A stretch of 64,000 nucleotides of DNA from Dipteris shenzhenensis. Its lineage: Eukaryota > Polypodiophyta > Polypodiopsida > Gleicheniales. The notes under the pieces are model-generated. The model saw only the letters and a list, made by a program, of their open reading frames with translations, was not told the DNA's origin and made no database searches. A program made the position numbers and the translations under genes. Below are positions 1 to 11,090 of this stretch, piece by piece. Position 1 is the first letter of the stretch; each line of letters begins with the position of its first letter. Location: NCBI GenBank assembly GCA_047967505.1, contig CM106538.1; one strand, written 5' to 3'.

Positions 1-262
1 GTACGTCTTCGGGCCTGATTCGTATTATTACCACTCTTCAAGTCAATGCAACTGAAGATGGCTGATCCCTCTAATCGATCCAAAATATCATCAATGCGTT
101 GGATGGGGGGAATCGATTCTTGATAGAGATCTTATTCAAAGCCCTATAATCAATACACATTCTCCAAGATCCATCCTTCTTCTGCACCAATAGGATGGGA
201 GAGCAATATGGAGAAGAGCTTGGCTGAATCAGCCCTAATGCTTGGAACCAATTTTTAAAGCA
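1..262 (-). pseudogene. Ty3/gypsy reverse transcriptase fragment
   Basis: Read on the minus strand, this stretch encodes the start of a Ty3/gypsy reverse transcriptase: [20 protein letters not shown], then [21 protein letters not shown] +1 shift within a run of C bases near 107-112 is needed to continue with [18 protein letters not shown] and SCIDLKSG. These are the family's fingers and palm blocks before the catalytic YxDD, which would lie beyond the window's left edge. The upstream end decays after about position 262. In a live element the enzyme would copy retroelement RNA. Here it is a frameshifted remnant running off the window. The family call is strong from the conserved blocks. Confidence 0.85.
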
Positions 263-440
263 TGACCCTAGTGAACTAGACCAATGACCTCAAAGAACAG
301 AACCACTCTAATAGCACTAGGAGTTACACTTGTTGCACATAAAATATGAGGTACCCTTTGGACTTAACTAATGCCCCTAGCTTGGCAACCCTAGGCCAAA
401 TTCAGTGACAGTTAGTTTAATCACTTCGCCATCACGTCCC

Positions 441-2399
441 CGTGACACAATCATGTGTGCCAACTATGTGCTCAACCGAGCACCCACTCAGGCATTGAAG
501 AGCATGACTCCCTATGAAACATGGACAAGTCATAAGCCTGTCATTTCTCACATGTGGATGTTCGGGTCTCTTGCGTATGTGCATGTAGCCTCTCAGTTGA
601 GGCATAAGCTTGATGATAAAGCTATCAAATGCATCTTCATTGGCTACATCTCACAAAGCAAAAGTTACAAGTTGTTTCAACCTAGCACATGCAAGGTGAT
701 TGTCAGTAGGGACATGGTTATTGCTGAGCATGCCCCTTTACCTTGGCTGGACTGTAAAACACAGCCTTCAGTGGAAGCCTCTGATGTGTTTAATTCTATT
801 CCGCGTTTCACAAATACAGATGACACAGTGCAGAGCACCATGCCACATGTTTCTAGCAGAGCCAATCCTCCTCCCGTTGCTCTTGCTCAGCCTGATTTTC
901 CATCGCCAGATGGCCATGCTATCGAGCAAGCAATTCAAGAGGAGAGGGCTGTCATCATACAGTAAAAATCAGTCCCTCGTTGGTTTTGTATACCCTCAGG
1001 GACAGCAAGCAGACTGAGCCTTTGCCTACCCGCACTAGAGGTGCGCACAAACAAATGCAAGGCAATTTTTTGCCTGTAGCTTTGATTGCCACTACCTGTA
1101 ATGAGGAGCCGTATGTCACAAAGATGCATTTGAAAGTCATGAATGGATGCAGGCCATGAGAGCTGAACTTGATTCCATTCAAGCAAATGGCACATGGGAC
1201 TTGTGCAGGCAAGTATGCATCTGCACAAAGTGGGTTTACAAACTGAAGCACAAAGTTGATGGCAGTGCTGATCGCTACAAAGGTCGCCTTGTTGCGAAAG
1301 GTTAAGCCCCACAGCATGGTATTGACTTTGAAGAGACATCTACTTCCACTTCACGCATCACGACCATTCGTTGTGTCATTGCTCTTGCATCACACAAGCA
1401 TTGGGCGGTTCATCAGTTGGACATCAAGACCACCTTTCTTCACGGGGATTTAGTGGAAGAGGTCTATGCCACTCAGCCTCCAGGGTCTGAAACTAAGGTA
1501 TGCCAGCTTTAAAAAGCTCTTTATGGTTTGAAGTAGGCACCACACGCATGGTATGCCAAGATACATTCTTTTCTGCTGTGCCTTGGGTTTCATAACAGCC
1601 CTACAGAGGCTACTCCTTATGTCCGGAAGAGTGAATCAGAATTTCTGGTTTTGATTCTATATGTGGATGACATGGTTATCACTAGGCCAGACTCGCAGAA
1701 ATTTGCAGATTTCAAAGCTGATTTGCAAACATCATTTGCAATGACAGACATGGGTCGGTTGCACTATTACTTGGGCATCCAGTTTGCATATGTTGAGGGG
1801 GGTATAATGATGAGTCAGTCCAAGTACATTGGACAGCTCTTAGACCACTCCCAGTTTGAAGATTGCAAGCTAGTTTCTACACCATTGGGGCCTGGTTTTC
1901 GTTTCTCCTCTGAGGATGGGAGTGCACCATTTGATGCCACCCTTTATCAGCAGGCTGTGGGCTGCCTTATTTATTTATGTCATACACGAGTGTTGTCCCA
2001 CTGTGGCAACTGTTTCATGCTTGGATCCTCATGCATTATGGTTCAGCAAGAAGCAGCCTACATTTGCTACTTCTAGTTGTGAAGCTGAATACAGGGCAGC
2101 CTTCAACAGCTACAGTAGAGAGTGTCTGGCTTCGTAAGCTACTCACAGATCTTGACATCAGCCAGCCAGCTTCTACTACCATCTACCAGAGTGCTTCAAG
2201 AAACCCAATGTTTCATGCGCGCACAAAGCACCTTAAGGTTCATTATCAATATGTTCGAGAGCGACTGTCAGCTGGAGAAATACAGTGGTCCTATGTTCCC
2301 AAGGAGGACAACTTAGCAGATCTCTTCACGAAGGCTCTACCACGGCCCAAGTTTGAGGCTTTTCGGCATGCCTTACACTTGGCACCATTTATTACATGA
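441..2399 (+). pseudogene. Ty1/copia pol remnant: integrase tail, RT, RNase H
   Basis: Plus-strand copia pol in several frames. Positions 450-730 give the integrase tail (CANYVLNRAPTQAL, then FIGYISQSKSYKLF). Positions 1130-1500 give the RT start (NGTWDLC, KWVYKLKHKVDGSADRYKGR, HQLDIKTTFLHGDL). Positions 1650-1970 carry the catalytic LYVDD and the thumb region. Positions 2040-2399 give RNase H and the C-terminus (SSCEAEYRA, HARTKHLKVHYQYVRERL, DNLADLFTKAL). In-frame stops include TAA at AKG*APQ and TAG at GLK*AP. The stretch between RT and RNase H that normally starts TRPD is largely deleted. The protease and the front of integrase are absent, so the element is dead. Confidence 0.9.
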
Positions 2400-2527
2400 T
2401 GTTGATCTCCCTATACTATCATAGGTTGCTATATCCAATTTTGGACGAATATGTGCAACCATGATATAGTTTCCAGGTATACCTACGATGTATCCACGAT
2501 ACTTCATCCAAACCATGGAGGGGGGTT

Positions 2528-2720
2528 TGTTAGCACTTAGCCCTGGTATGGCCTTGTAGGCTAGTCTTAGGACTCAGTCAACCCTTAGGGTTGACTTTAG
2601 GCCATATAGGCCACCCCTTTGTACTCTCTCATTATCCATTTGCAAGTACTTCGTGTTCCTTCAGCTTCTTGTTTGCTCCCTTGCACTCCACTCCCATTCC
2701 ATTGCTTCCCGCACCCAACA
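2528..2720 (+). repeat. probable 3' LTR of the copia remnant
   Basis: A purine tract (GGAGGGGGG, 2517-2525) lies just after the pol remnant and is followed by TGTTAGCACTTAG, a normal LTR start. The LTR would end at ACCCAACA near 2720, where an unrelated LINE-like reading begins. No second copy exists in the window, so the right edge is an estimate. Size would be about 193 bp. Confidence 0.5.
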
Positions 2721-2835
2721 AAATCTGCCCACAAGGGAGGTGGAAAATGAGCAGCATGTACTCCTAAGATGCCATGCCTATGCACACATCAGAGAAAGAT
2801 ATGAAAAATCTGCTAGAGCAGCTAGACAAAGCTAG
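2721..2835 (+). pseudogene. possible LINE C-terminal fragment
   Basis: The reading NLPTREVENEQHVLLRCHAY followed by AHIRERYEKSARAARQS resembles the zinc-binding tail after the reverse transcriptase of LINE elements, whose pattern is E-x-E-H-x-L-x2-C-x2-Y-x3-R. Only about 38 residues are present and no RT lies next to it. The abrupt start at the end of the putative LTR suggests the copia element inserted into, or recombined with, a LINE relic. The identification rests on one short motif. Confidence 0.35.
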
Positions 2836-3031
2836 GAAGGTATCTAAAAGAAGTTTTGGAACACTACAACAAGATACTTAAACCAGCACACAAGCTAGCT
2901 CAACAATTACTAACTACATGACAAGTCTATAGTATTTTCTTTCGCCGGATGTAAAAGATCACACCTGTCCCATAGAAGGTCTCAAGAGGACTTTGATACA
3001 ACCATATCATATCATCTCTCTCTCTCTCTCT

Positions 3032-3062
<31 letters not shown>

Positions 3063-3688
3063 ATTGCATGACAAAAATTGCAGATATTGGCATTCGCCAT
3101 TCACCAAGGATAATTTGCAGCTCCAACCCACACAATAGAGGAATTTCAGGAATCATCGCTAGCACTAGACGTCTGTCACCATTTTAGTAAGCCTATGAGT
3201 CAGCTACCATACACTGCCCGGCCATGAACAAGCAGCACATTTCCAGCACCTCTTATTGGAGAATTAATGAGGTTTCTAGTTCCACATTCAAGAACAATAT
3301 AAAACACAATTCTTAAGGGGGGGGGGGGGAGAGCTCCTCTTTGGAAAGCTGAAAATTGCTATGACTCTCAACCATGACATGAGCGCAGAAACTAGGAGGG
3401 GATGACAACTTACTTGTTCATTGAGATAACACGTTCTGTACTGCAAGACTGTCAGATAATTCAACTTACATTTGGGAGATATGCATGTTGAGAGGCACAT
3501 GTCAACAAACCATGAAGTGGATTTCATACTCCAAGGTAAAAAGTGCCTTATGCTGATTTCTTCCAAGTGCTTATCGTCCCTAATCTATGGTGTATGTTAC
3601 CAATGATAATTTGGTGAGGCACTCACATGTGAGGATTTAGAATATGCACATCATGGCCAAGACAAGGAAAGAGCTCACTAAGTATGTT
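2836..3688. other. spacer without recognised gene; simple repeats
   Basis: No protein family was recognised on either strand. The stretch holds a (CT)n tract interrupted by CG at 3015-3062 and a run of 13 G at 3317-3329. I searched here for the missing 3' exon of PAM16 on the minus strand and did not find it. Confidence 0.6.
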
Positions 3689-4710
3689 TGTTGGAATGGT
3701 CACCTCCCCATCTGTAAGCCCCCATATGAGGAGAGCACGGGGGGGTTGAACCTAGGCAGAAAAGATAAGGGAGGGGGTTGCCACATGGGCAGCACCTCAC
3801 AGGGAAAGGACAGCCATAAGGGGCTGCCACATGGGCAGCACATGAGCTGTCATGTGGGTAGCACAGCGGCCTTTCAGAGGCGCTTCAAGGGCTGTCTGTA
3901 CGGGCTGGAACAGGCCCCGAATAGAGGTGGACAGGTGGCGCAACTGTACGGAGCAATACGGAGGGTGTGCAGACCCGGGACAGGTGGCACGCAACTGTAT
4001 GGAGCAGTACAGGGCTGGATGAGGCCTGTTGGAGCAGCAAAGGAGGCTGCCATGAGGCAAGGACCTGCCTTTATATAGGCTGGGCCCTTGCCTTGATTGG
4101 AGGGCCAAGGCCCTAGAAGAGTGGGCCCAAAAGGCCCCGGTTTGTGAGCCCTAATAGGGCTGGACTAGCCACAGACTGGTCGGCCAGTTTGGTGCAGGCT
4201 GGTCAGTTTTTGCCAGCCCCCTTGGGGCCTATAAAAGGAGAGGCATTTGGCCTCATTCATCATCACTTGAAGCAGCATTTGGGGAGCAGACAGCAGCAGC
4301 CACAGGCCTACCCTTGGACCTACACACAGGACGAGAAGGAGGCTGACATAGGGCTGCAGACTGAGCTCAAGGTGCTGCCCACCTAGGCTGGCTTCCGGAC
4401 AGCAAGGTGGAAGGGATCTAGACAGAGAGTCTACATATGCTCGAGGTGGAGCATGCGGGCTCAGAGATCTAGAAGTGTCAGGCTTGTAGTAGAAGGACCT
4501 TTTGGTATTGTATCCTGTCCTAGTTTTTGGACGGATGGAAATATAAAGTGTTGCTTCTATATTTGTCTCCAAGCATTGTCTATTTACTCGCTTGCACATC
4601 TTTGCACATAAGAAGTTTGTAATTCCACACCCACACGCACACTGTGTGAGCTCCTGGGCATTACTATCAGTCTTCCGCTGTGCGTGCCCTCTGTTGGGTC
4701 ATTTCTAACA
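3689..4710 (+). repeat. 5' LTR of E1
   Basis: This 1022-bp LTR starts TGTTGGAATGG and ends ATTTCTAACA. A TATA box (CCTATAAAAGG, about 4229-4239) lies roughly 470 bp before the end and would drive the element's RNA. The repeated motif TGCCACATGGGCAGCAC occurs near 3778-3845. An open frame at 3644-4078 is also present in the 3' copy, but it resembles no known protein. Confidence 0.88.
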
Positions 4711-4724
4711 TAGTATCATAGCCC
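4711..4724 (+). other. primer-binding site of E1 (degenerate)
   Basis: TAGTATCATAGCCC sits directly after the 5' LTR. It differs at two positions from the canonical copia site TGGTATCAGAGC, which pairs with initiator methionyl-tRNA. Confidence 0.8.
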
Positions 4725-4926
4725 AAGTAGGAGGCTCACAGGTGTGGGAGACTGAAGACAGGGACCTTGCTCAAGGATAAACCTAATTCAAATGCTCTTG
4801 GGAATCGACTTCCACAACTGGAGGATGCGAGAAGGAGGGTGATTCAGGTTCAGACAGGTGCGTTCAAAGTTCTAGTCTACTAAAAATTGAGTTTGGTTGA
4901 CTTTGCTGTGTGATATAACAGAAGAG

Positions 4927-5845
4927 ATGTCGACCTCTACAGCCTCTTCAACCCCTGCTCTCCCTTCCTCCTCCCCCAGATTTCTCTCATTCACTATCCC
5001 TGTTTTCGAAGAGTCTGGGAAACTAGACGGGACCAACTACCCGATCTGGAAGGTGAAAATCCGGAGCCATTTAGTGGCTCGGAAGTTGTGGAAGCTGACA
5101 ACGGGAGTGGATGCGAAGCCGGAGGACATGGTGGACAGGCAAGGGAAGATAGTCATGGCAGTGGACAGAGAGGAGCTCGAAGCTTGGGAAGACAGAGATG
5201 CCCATGCCCTAGCATTAATCATAGGGACTACGTCGAACTCTGTTCTTCCACATATCCAGATGGCCGAGACGTCAGTAGAGGCGTGGGTCACTCTGAAGGA
5301 TCTATACGAGACGGACAACACCTCCCGTATTTTGCTTCTTCAGCATCAACTCTACAATCTTGATATGGAAGGAGATACGGTACATAGCCACTTGAAGAAA
5401 GTCAAGGTGGTGAGGGATCAGCTGGCAGCAGTTGGTTAGAAGACAAACTCATGCCATTTGGCCTTGATGTTACTGAGGAGACTACCTCCGAGTTTCAAGA
5501 GCTTTGTTACGACCGTGACAACAAGACCAAGGACCAAACCTTTGACGTTTGAGGAGTTGGGTCCCTTGCTGCTACAGGAAGCTCGAGAGAAGCTCTACAA
5601 TGACGACAAAGACGACAAGGCGATGCTGGCAAAGGATTACGCTGGGCAAAGGAAAGGGCGAGCCTAACGGTGGCAAGTGCAAGAAAGACGACGAGGAGAC
5701 TTCAAAGAGGAAGCAAAAGAAGAAGTGCTTCTACTGTGATATGCCAGGACATTTTGCAAATGACTGCAGAAAGAAAAAGGCGGATCGAAAAAACAAAAAG
5801 GAGTCAACTCAGATTCAGAGGGAGAGGCCAAAGCAAATGTGGTAA
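4927..5845 (+). pseudogene. gag: copia Gag of E1, broken
   Basis: The Gag begins at ATG 4927 (MSTSTASSTPALPSS). The N-terminal block KLDGTNYPIWKVKIRSHLV and the UBN2-like core (VEAWVTLKDLYETDNTSRIL) identify a copia capsid protein, which packages element RNA in cytoplasmic particles. A TAG at 5437-5439 interrupts it after QLAAVG. The frame then continues (PPSFKSFVTTV, FEELGPLLLQEAREKLY). A frameshift near 5650 is needed to reach the zinc knuckle CFYCDMPGHFANDC (about 5729-5770), which is intact as CCHC. The protein therefore cannot be made full length here. Confidence 0.85.
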
Positions 5846-6764
5846 TCAAAGAGTTGTTCCTAGTGACATCACTGAGTGTTACCAAGGTCAGATATGTTGA
5901 CCAAGAAATCACAGTGAGGATGTCCGACATAGAGATATGGGTCGATGAGGAGTCAGATGCCTTTGTGAAGGTGAAGGACAGCATTGGAGCGCTTGGTACC
6001 TTCCATGTGCGTGGCTGTTGACACTAACACAAGGGTGGATTCCATGGAGGGCCCTGGGGTCTCATGGTCAGATGGATGATGTACTTCAAAAGGGGACAGT
6101 ACAGGATTACACAGGCTCTTTGCTTTCAGAGCAAACACACAAGCAGTACCACAGTCTGGTATGTACTTGATATTTTGCATTTAAGCCTTTATAGCATGCT
6201 ATGAAAAGACTCTGCTCTTCATTTATCTTAGGTGATACGAGATTGGAAGGAATTGGCCTTCTTCGAAGGCAGAAGGGGAAGTATTGGTGCTTCTTCAAAT
6301 CTCGGATGCAGATTGCTTAGAAGGTGATGGACAAAGACTACTGAAGCCAAAAGAGTACCTGCTTGAGAACTCAGCGAGAGTTCATGGTCCAGGTTATCTG
6401 AAAATATTCATTGGTTGCAGACCTTGCCAAAAGAAGGACAGGTTGAAACAAACCCTCAGAGCATGGTGCCTCGAAGACTCCAGGTTGTTCACTCATTATG
6501 AGGGGGACAACTGGAAGATCGTGATGGCTGGATTGCTCAAGTTCCAAGACGGGAACATGACTGAAGGAGGTGGTGCCAGGAGGTACCTGTGTACCAGGAT
6601 GGTGTGCGGAAGCGGAACAAGACCTAGTGGAGCAGGGGCCACTGGATAAAAAGCCAGGAAAAGATTTCGACATCGAAATGTTCCAGAGGACTACGACCAG
6701 ATAGTTACTGGAGCATCCTCATCGACGTGTCGGCATTGGGCCTAGATGTGTCGGTTAGAGGGGG
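5846..6764 (+). other. E1 interior without recognisable pol
   Basis: After the zinc knuckle a reading KELFLVTSLSVTKVRYVDQE resembles the Gag-protease junction of copia proteins, but no DSGA protease motif follows. From about 6020 to 6756 neither strand gives integrase, RT or RNase H. The interior ends with the purine tract at 6757-6764 (TTAGAGGGGG). Whether the filler is decayed pol or captured sequence cannot be told by eye. Confidence 0.6.
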
Positions 6765-7793
6765 TGTTGGAATGGTCACCTCCCCATCTGTAAGCCCCCA
6801 TATGTGGAGCGCATTGGGGGGGGGGGGTGAACCTAGGCAGAAAAGATAAGGGAGGGGGCTGCCACATGGGCAGCACCTCACAGGGAAAGGACAGCCATAA
6901 GGGGCTGCCACATGGGCAGCACATGAGCTGTCATGTGGGCAGCACAGCAGCCTTTCAGAGGCGCTTCAAGGGCTGTCTGTACGGGCTGGAACAGGCCCTG
7001 AATAGAGGCGGACAGGTGGCACAACTGTACGGAGCAGCACGGAGGGTGTGCAGACCCGGGACAGGTGGTGCGCAACTGTACGGAGCAGTACGGGGCTGGA
7101 CGAGGCCTGTTGGAGCAGCAAAGGAGGCTGCCATGAGGCAGGGACCTGCCTTTACATAGGCTGGGCCCTTGCCTTGATTGGAGGGCCAAGGCCCTAGAAG
7201 AGTGGGCCCAAAAGGCCCCGGTTTGTGAGCCCTAATAGGGCTGGACTAGCCACAGACTGGTCGGCCAGTTTGGTGCAGGCTGGTCGGTTTTTGCCAGCCC
7301 CTTGGGGCCTCTAAAAGGAGAGACATTTGGCCTCATTCATCATCACTTGAAGCAGCATTTGGGGAGCAGACAGCAGCAGCCACAGGCCTACCCTTGGACC
7401 TACACACAAGACGAGAAGGAGGCTGACATAGGGCTGCAGACTGAGCTCAAGGTGCTGCCCACCTAGGCTGGCCTCTGACAGCAAGGTGGAAGGGATCTAG
7501 ACAGAGAGTCTACATATGCTCGAGGTGGAGCACACGGGCTCAGAGATCTAGAAGTGTCAGGCTTGTAGTAGAAGGACCTTTTGGTATTGTATCCTGTCCT
7601 AGTTTCTGGACGGACGGAAATATAAAGTGTTGCTTCTATATTTTTCTCTAAGCATTGTCTATTTACTGGCTTGCACATCTTTGCACATAAGTTAAGAAGT
7701 TTGTGATTCCACACCCACACGCACACTGTGTGAGCTCCTAGGCATTACTATCAGTCTTCCGCTGTGCGTACCCTCTGTTGGGTATTTCTAACA
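6765..7793 (+). repeat. 3' LTR of E1
   Basis: This 1029-bp copy of the LTR starts TGTTGGAATGG and ends ATTTCTAACA. The TATA box of the 5' copy is changed to CTCTAAAAGG here. It carries a longer G run (near 6818-6827) than the 5' copy. Confidence 0.88.
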
Positions 7794-8011
7794 ATGCTCA
7801 CTCATCAGAATGAGAAGCAGGGAGATTAGAGACACGTGCTACAAAACTCTTCCCTTCTGGAGTATCGAAGTCCTAGCAAACCTGTCTCAAGTACTAATAT
7901 AAGGATAATAAAAGCATTAAAATTATGAATGTCTCCATATACTTAACTGAGATGTGGGGCATGTAATGCTTAGCAGGGTTTAGAAGTTTGAGAAAAGGTC
8001 AAAGCACGAAC

Positions 8012-8368
8012 CTTCAACATCTCTTGCACGGATGTCTTTCCATTTATGCCCAGAACCATTCTTGCTTCATGCTCTGTCATTGCCTTACTTGATTTTATTG
8101 CCATATTCTGTACAGTATCTTGTGCAACTCCTGTCCTTGATGCATCTGAAGTGATCAAGAAGCACATAATTGGTAAATCACTAAAGAAATATGTTTTTTG
8201 ATAAGCACTCATGAACCTTTTCTTGAAAGTATGAAATACTTAAAAGGTCGAACCTTGGCACGAGATGTTATGCAACTTACTAACGATAGCTTGACGATAA
8301 GCTTGAGAGAATGCTCTGATTAGAACCCCAGATCCCAAAACTAACAGATTTGCAATGAGTTTACCAGC
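8012..8368 (-). CDS. PAM16: PAM16-type mitochondrial import motor subunit, partial (two exons)
   Basis: Two minus-strand exons match PAM16/TIM16, which binds the J-protein PAM18 and controls mtHsp70 at the TIM23 channel on the matrix side of the inner membrane. Exon 8281-8368 encodes AGKLIANLLVLGSGVLIRAF then SQAYRQAIV, the hydrophobic N-terminus. Its donor is GTAAGT. Exon 8012-8145 follows a TTCAG acceptor and encodes NASRTGVAQDTVQNM, then MTEHEARMVLGINGKTSVQE and MLK, the J-like domain without HPD. The phases join exactly (88 and 134 nt, giving VNASRTG). A start ATG may lie at 8445-8447, separated by a 76-bp intron; this is tentative. The expected last exon (KYD...YLQSKV) was not found, and element E1 lies just beyond. 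Gene or pseudogene status is open. In Arabidopsis the gene is also known as TXR1 and MUSE5. Confidence 0.8.
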
Positions 8369-8447
8369 CTGTAGCCCAAGTACAGATTCAGCTCTTTCTC
8401 TCTCTCTCTCTCTCTCACACACACCTCTTTCAGACCAGAAATACCAT

Positions 8448-10869
8448 GATGGTTAGTGGACCTATGGCGACTGAAACAAAAATTCGGTAAATTGGCAAGA
8501 CACTAACTTGTTAAGCAACAAATGTTTGGAACACAATCCACCGATTCTATGGTGGTTTGGTGATTTAAAAAGCATTTTTCATGTGACATCTCAAGGATAT
8601 GTAGTCTTTCAGAGGTATAGTATGGACCTCGGATTTTGCCCTAACCCAGATCAAAGCCATTCCTGTAACCCAGATCAAAGCCATTCTTGAAGACACTATG
8701 GACTCCTCCGTTGATTTTTCCCCTAAACGTTGATTTTTCCGCTTCAATCAGAGCTGCAGCTCTCGACGCATGCCAAGGAGCAGTTTTCGCCTTCCCCTTT
8801 TCTCCTTTCAAATGGTTCGATCTTTCATTCACAGTTTGCTCCCTCGACGATTTGAGATTCCACATCAAAGGTCTGTGCCCTTGGCGGTTCAATCTGCCTC
8901 TTAAGATTTGCTCCCTTAGCACAGGTCCTTCATGCTGGTGGCTCTGGAGGAAATCAGGTTCCTTTTGATGCAAGTCTAAGCAGGTATTTTCCGTTGAACT
9001 GTAGTGAGGGTTTGGGATTGGCTTTCGCCTCCCACCTCGCAAGCAGGGTTTTGTAGGATTTTTTCTAGAGGCTTGGGATGGAATGATTGTACTTCGGGCT
9101 ATCTTGTTTTGAATATAAAACATATTACTTTTTTATTTTAATATAATCAAGGTGTAATATGCATTGATGTAGATGATGCCACCAACAATGCATTTTTGTG
9201 AAGAATATGTGTAGCCTATCACCTCTCCATAGCTATTGGTGAAACTGGGTTAAGAATAAGAGGCATGCAAGGTGAAAGAATAAGAAGAGCCAAGGCGGCT
9301 TGATTTGTAAAATATGTTTTTGGCTTGCAACTTTAAAATTATACATTAGTACACATTGTTGGATCTTGAGACATGCATCTCTTACTGAAGCAATACTATG
9401 GTGGAAGCATTGAGACATAGAGAGAAAAGATGAAGGCTTAACACCATTGCAAGTGCAGCTGACAGTTGTGTTTCAGGCCTTCAAACTACCACCAAAGGGT
9501 ATAACTAGATTATTTGGATATCTTACAGGATTGGAATCATCCGTCATATTTGAGTTACTACAAGTTGGTCATTTCCTAGGACAAGAATAGATGGCCCATT
9601 TGAGCATGTAGCTCAAACATAAGTTGATGCTTTTTGAGATACACATCTTAAGACCTAGTAGATGACCACAAAGATTAAAGAGATGTTTGAGGAGGAAAAG
9701 ACCAACTTGGAAGTTCTTTTGACCCTTCAGCAGGGTAGACCAACGAAGAGGGAGGTTCCAACAAACCATCTACATCTCAGGAAGCTTTGAAACAAAGAAA
9801 TCGAAGATGGACATGCCATGCATATGCCGACATTGTGAACAAGCCATCAGAAGGAGGCAGTGAGTATAATATAATTGCAAAAGGTTCAGCTATGGAAAAA
9901 CTATTGAAGATGATATTGGCATGCTATCTAATGCCCATGTGCACAAAGACCAAAAGGAATTTGATGAAAACATAGACAGACGAGTTGTCTTCTAGTTTGA
10001 GCACAAACGGTTGAACTAATCAAGAATGCAAAGCACCTTGGAGAACTATTAGTATATTAGCAACGTTAGAAGTCTACCGCTGAGGTCCAAGCAATTGAGA
10101 CGGTCGTAAAGGAGACATAGGAGCCCTATTTTATAATTTGGGAACCATGTGAGGAGCTGCCCCCAAATATTTCAATAAGCGCTGCAGAAATGTGATGATG
10201 TATTGTTAATCAACCTGTTAAAACCGTTGCAACGAAGAAGGGGGGAATTGACACCAAAGTTGTCAAAAGAGCATTTGTGCGCATGGTGGAGATAGCCTAG
10301 GTGAAAGCGTGGTGCTGATGAAGAAAGACTATATAAGATGTGAGGTTGGAGAGACTTTTTACTCGGAAAATTCCTTGCATGACTTGAGGCATAGCATTTA
10401 TATATGTAAGAAACTCAAATTTCGTGTAGAATAGTTTCTAACTTCTACAATTTCAGTTCTTAGTAGACCTTGTCTCTGTCCTTTCGCCAATTTAATCAAA
10501 ACCACGGCACGGTTCACATGGAGGTTTAGTCTTAACTGAAGAAACCCATTCATAAGGTAAAGGAAATCGTTCGAAATACGCTCGCAATTTATGACCCAAG
10601 AAAGGTACCTATTGGAAACAGGGACAGAACAGCATACCATGGCCAGCACGATCGACAAGCCGACTGGAACAAAGCTAACTTGCAGAAACAAATGATAAGG
10701 GGTGTCGAGAACTGTGCAAGAATTTGCGCAGAGATGCAGATACTCGTAATTTTCTGCTTTGAGCCGTGATGTTCAAGCGACGTGCAAAGATTGACGTAGC
10801 TATATATAGGGCGCCTGAGGTCCCCTTTGACGCCCGGACGAATTTCCGCGGGGGTCCGAAATAGGGAGA
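8448..10869. other. spacer without recognised gene
   Basis: Short open frames exist on both strands (for example minus 8641-9123 and plus 9787-9975), but none resembles a known family. A 21-bp unit containing CCAGATCAAAGCCATTC is repeated in tandem at 8646-8688. The minus-strand open frame lies upstream of PAM16 and could include its 5' region, but nothing supports coding. Confidence 0.5.
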
Positions 10870-11090
10870 GGCCCACTGAGTAGGGAGAGGGAGGGGGGGC
10901 ACCTTTTCCCCTCATAAAATGGCTTGTGGGCCCGGGTGGACGGAGTAGGGAAAGGGCGAGGGGATTCGCCTTTCCCCTACACGCCCGCTCGCCATTTTAA
11001 GAGGGGGAAAGGTCAGCAGCCCACTCACCATTTTATGAGGAGCCCACTTGCCATTTTATGAGGGGGAAAGGCGGACCCCTCCCCTTTCTC
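10870..11090. repeat. GC-rich compound inverted and direct repeats
   Basis: A left arm at 10902-10932 (CCTTTTCCCCTCATAAAATG then GCTTGTGGGCC) is the near-complement of the right arm at 11042-11071 (GCCCACTTGCCATTTTATGA then GGGGGAAAGG). Two further right-oriented copies lie at 10987-11012 and 11018-11040. The block could fold into a long hairpin and resembles a foldback or MITE-like unit. No clear target duplication was found. Confidence 0.6.

Larger units (their letters stand above)
3689..7793 (+). mobile_element. gag-only copia-type LTR retrotransposon with 1-kb LTRs (E1)
   Basis: Two long direct repeats (3689-4710 and 6765-7793), each TG...CA, bound a 2.05-kb interior. A primer site variant TAGTATCATAGCCC follows the 5' LTR, and a purine tract (AGAGGGGG) precedes the 3' LTR. 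The flanks are ATGTT (3684-3688) and ATGCT (7794-7798), a 5-bp target duplication with one mismatch. The interior encodes a decayed copia Gag and no recognisable protease, integrase, RT or RNase H. The layout matches the TR-GAG class of non-autonomous plant retrotransposons. The LTRs differ by scattered substitutions and small indels, so the insertion is older than the element at 12.5 kb. It lies 218 bp downstream of a PAM16 exon. Confidence 0.88.

Noticed and set aside
3644-4078. 144-residue open frame in the E1 5' LTR, partly kept in the 3' LTR (6827-7159)
   Set aside because: Both copies come from the same LTR, so conservation is trivial. It has no recognisable domain and overlaps the LTR promoter region.
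8240-8422. Single-frame PAM16 start including Arg-Glu repeats
   Set aside because: The Arg-Glu run is a translated (GA)n tract that lies in the likely first intron. The exon is better started at the CAG acceptor at 8368/8369.
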